The notes under the pieces are model-generated. The model did not search any database. It had not been told where the DNA came from and saw only the letters and a program-made list of their open reading frames with translations. DNA of 7,283 nucleotides, from positions 1 through 7,283 of the forward strand of contig DDBO01000001.1 of NCBI GenBank assembly GCA_002332755.1. Reading direction: 5' to 3'. This stretch comes from Bacteroidales bacterium UBA2030. GTDB taxonomy: Bacteria > Bacteroidota > Bacteroidia > Bacteroidales > TTA-H9. Position numbers and translations under genes: made by a program. Positions 6,060 through 7,283 of the stretch are shown here, one piece after another (position 1 is the first letter of the stretch; the number at the start of each line of letters is the position of its first letter).

Positions 6060-7187
6060 TTAATTACGGATTAAAGTTTCAAAGGATTCAACCATGCGGC
6101 TCCAGCTATACTGCTGCTTGAGTTGCCGAAGGTTATTCATATATTCTTCGCGACGGTTAACATCTATAAATTCCATCATAGCCACCGCTATCGAATCAGC
6201 AGAGGGTTTTGTCACCCTACCGGCAATTCCATCAGGAATTTGCTCTGCCAAACCTCCAACATCAGTCAAAACAATGGGCTTCTCAAAATAGACAGCTATC
6301 TGACTAACCCCACTTTGTGTAGCCGACTTGTAAGGCTGTACCACCAAGTCAGTAGCGGAAAAATACAAATTAACCTCATTGTCAGCAATGAAGCGGTCGT
6401 ACAAAAGTATTCTGTCTTTAAAAGGATGACTTTCAATAATTTTTAGATAGGGTTCAGGATTAGTGTAAAATTCTCCAGCAATAAGCAATTTTACTTTTTT
6501 ATCTGCAAAACCCTGATGTGCAAATGCATGAAGAAGTAAGTCGAGGCCTTTGTATTCGCGTATGAATCCGAAGAAAAGGAGATAAGTCCATTCGGGGTCA
6601 AGCCCAAGTAAGTGACATGCTTTTTCTTTACTTAAGATTTGACCATAATTATCGTAGAGCGGATGAGGACAATAATTGCGGGGCTTTTTCTGATCAAACT
6701 GTTCGAGGTCTTTCATCACCTCTTTCGACATAGTTACAAAAGCATCGCAGCTTCCTGTAAAATATCTACCCAAAGGGGTGTCAAACCAATGCCGCTCATG
6801 AGGCAATATATTATCAATAATAGGAATTACCCGGGTATGTCTGTTAGTACGGGCAATTCGTGCTATAGTTCCCAACGAAGGGGCCATAAAAGGAATCCAG
6901 TACCTTAATATAAGCAAATCAGGCTTCAGTTGCCTGAGTTTTAGCCCCACCCTAATCCAATTCATTGGATTTACTGAATTTATAACACTTTCTATGACCA
7001 GATCTTGTGGAGCTGGGGATGAAGAAAATTGCGTTTTGCCTGGAAAAAGAAAAGATGGATATTGCAAACTAAAACTCCAAAGCCTGATGTCGTGCCCCTG
7101 AGATTTAAATTCACGAGCTAACCTTTCGTTGAAAGCAGCGAGCCCTCCGCGCAATGGATGTGCAGGCCCGGCAAGAATCACTTGCAT
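6060..7187 (-). CDS. Family 4-type glycosyltransferase (GT-B fold)
   Basis: This 375-residue protein has the length and layout of a GT4-type retaining glycosyltransferase, a cytoplasmic or membrane-associated enzyme that adds a sugar from a nucleotide donor to a growing glycan. The N-terminal acceptor domain begins with the glycine-rich loop GPAHPLRGGLAAFNERLA (residues 7-24). The donor domain begins at about 203 with FFGFIREYKGLDLLLHAF (205-222) and includes PYKSATQSGVSQ (285-296) and DVGGLAEQI (309-317). The usual E-x7-E pair of GT4 appears to be replaced: the aligned positions fall near T290 and A298. I recall similar PYxxATQSG variants in other glycosyltransferases of this type, so it need not be inactive. 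Donor and acceptor cannot be told from sequence; the nearby heptose genes make a heptosyl or mannosyl donor possible but unproven. It starts 3 bases after the preceding gene, so the two are surely co-transcribed. Confidence 0.87.
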   Translation of the reverse strand: MQVILAGPAHPLRGGLAAFNERLAREFKSQGHDIRLWSFSLQYPSFLFPGKTQFSSSPAPQDLVIESVINSVNPMNWIRVGLKLRQLKPDLLILRYWIPFMAPSLGTIARIARTNRHTRVIPIIDNILPHERHWFDTPLGRYFTGSCDAFVTMSKEVMKDLEQFDQKKPRNYCPHPLYDNYGQILSKEKACHLLGLDPEWTYLLFFGFIREYKGLDLLLHAFAHQGFADKKVKLLIAGEFYTNPEPYLKIIESHPFKDRILLYDRFIADNEVNLYFSATDLVVQPYKSATQSGVSQIAVYFEKPIVLTDVGGLAEQIPDGIAGRVTKPSADSIAVAMMEFIDVNRREEYMNNLRQLKQQYSWSRMVESFETLIRN

Positions 7188-7190
7188 ACC

Positions 7191-7283
7191 TTAATTTTTA
7201 TTCTTTTCGTTAAAACCAGTTTTTTGAGCAATAAGATACTGATTGCGATCGTGGGCCGAACGCGAGATCATTTCTCCTAAAAA
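7191..7283 (-). CDS. C-terminal 30 codons of an unidentified upstream gene
   Basis: The minus strand is open from the window edge to a TAA at 7193-7191, giving 30 residues that start FLGEMISRSAHDRN and end in the basic, asparagine-rich FNEKNKN. The stop lies 3 bases before the glycosyltransferase ATG, which is the spacing expected of an operon neighbour. I do not recognise the family from so little. An ATG at 7271-7269 preceded by AGGAG could instead begin a 26-codon leader peptide, but the frame stays open upstream of it, so a truncated longer gene is more likely. A role in surface-polysaccharide synthesis is only suggested by position. Confidence 0.6.
   Translation of the reverse strand, partial: FLGEMISRSAHDRNQYLIAQKTGFNEKNKN

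Noticed and set aside
6123..6446. 107-codon plus-strand open frame opposite the glycosyltransferase
   Set aside because: It overlaps the conserved donor domain on the other strand and shows no domain or promoter of its own.
1..7283. Mobile element, CRISPR array, tRNA or rRNA
   Set aside because: No transposase or integrase, no regularly spaced repeats and no RNA gene pattern was seen on either strand.

Overview
The window looks like a piece of a Bacteroidota chromosome, probably Bacteroidales or a relative. The reasons are the AT-rich gaps, starts that mostly lack a Shine-Dalgarno sequence, the style of the sensor kinases, and the surface-glycan gene content. This placement is inferred from sequence style, not from a marker gene. 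All seven recognisable genes lie on the minus strand, so transcription runs from high to low coordinates. Both ends of the window cut through a gene.

In order of transcription: (1) the last 30 codons of an unidentified gene (7191-7283); (2) a GT4-type glycosyltransferase starting 3 bases later (6060-7187); (3) a 78-base AT-rich gap with a terminator-like hairpin, a Bacteroidota promoter-like element and a small inverted repeat; (4) a membrane-bound hybrid histidine kinase with a 5TMR-LYT-like sensor, two PAS domains and a C-terminal receiver (3393-5981); (5) a soluble histidine kinase whose N-terminus resembles the cupin sensor domain of AraC regulators (2233-3387), starting with GTG 5 bases after the previous stop; (6) a 67-base gap; (7) hddA (1131-2165), gmhA (534-1115) and the first 179 codons of hddC (1-537), tightly packed, with the last two overlapping by 4 bases.

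HddA, GmhA and HddC form a nearly complete route from sedoheptulose 7-phosphate to GDP-D-glycero-alpha-D-manno-heptose, an activated sugar for capsule, O-antigen or S-layer glycans. The one missing step, the C7 phosphatase GmhB, is not in the window and may lie beyond position 1. The glycosyltransferase fits a surface-polysaccharide locus.

The unusual point is the pair of histidine kinases between the glycosyltransferase and the heptose genes, with no DNA-binding response regulator in view. The spacing suggests that kinases and heptose genes could share transcripts. Whether the kinases control glycan synthesis is inference. No RNA genes, CRISPR arrays, insertion sequences or other mobile elements were seen, and no stretch longer than 300 bases lacks a gene.
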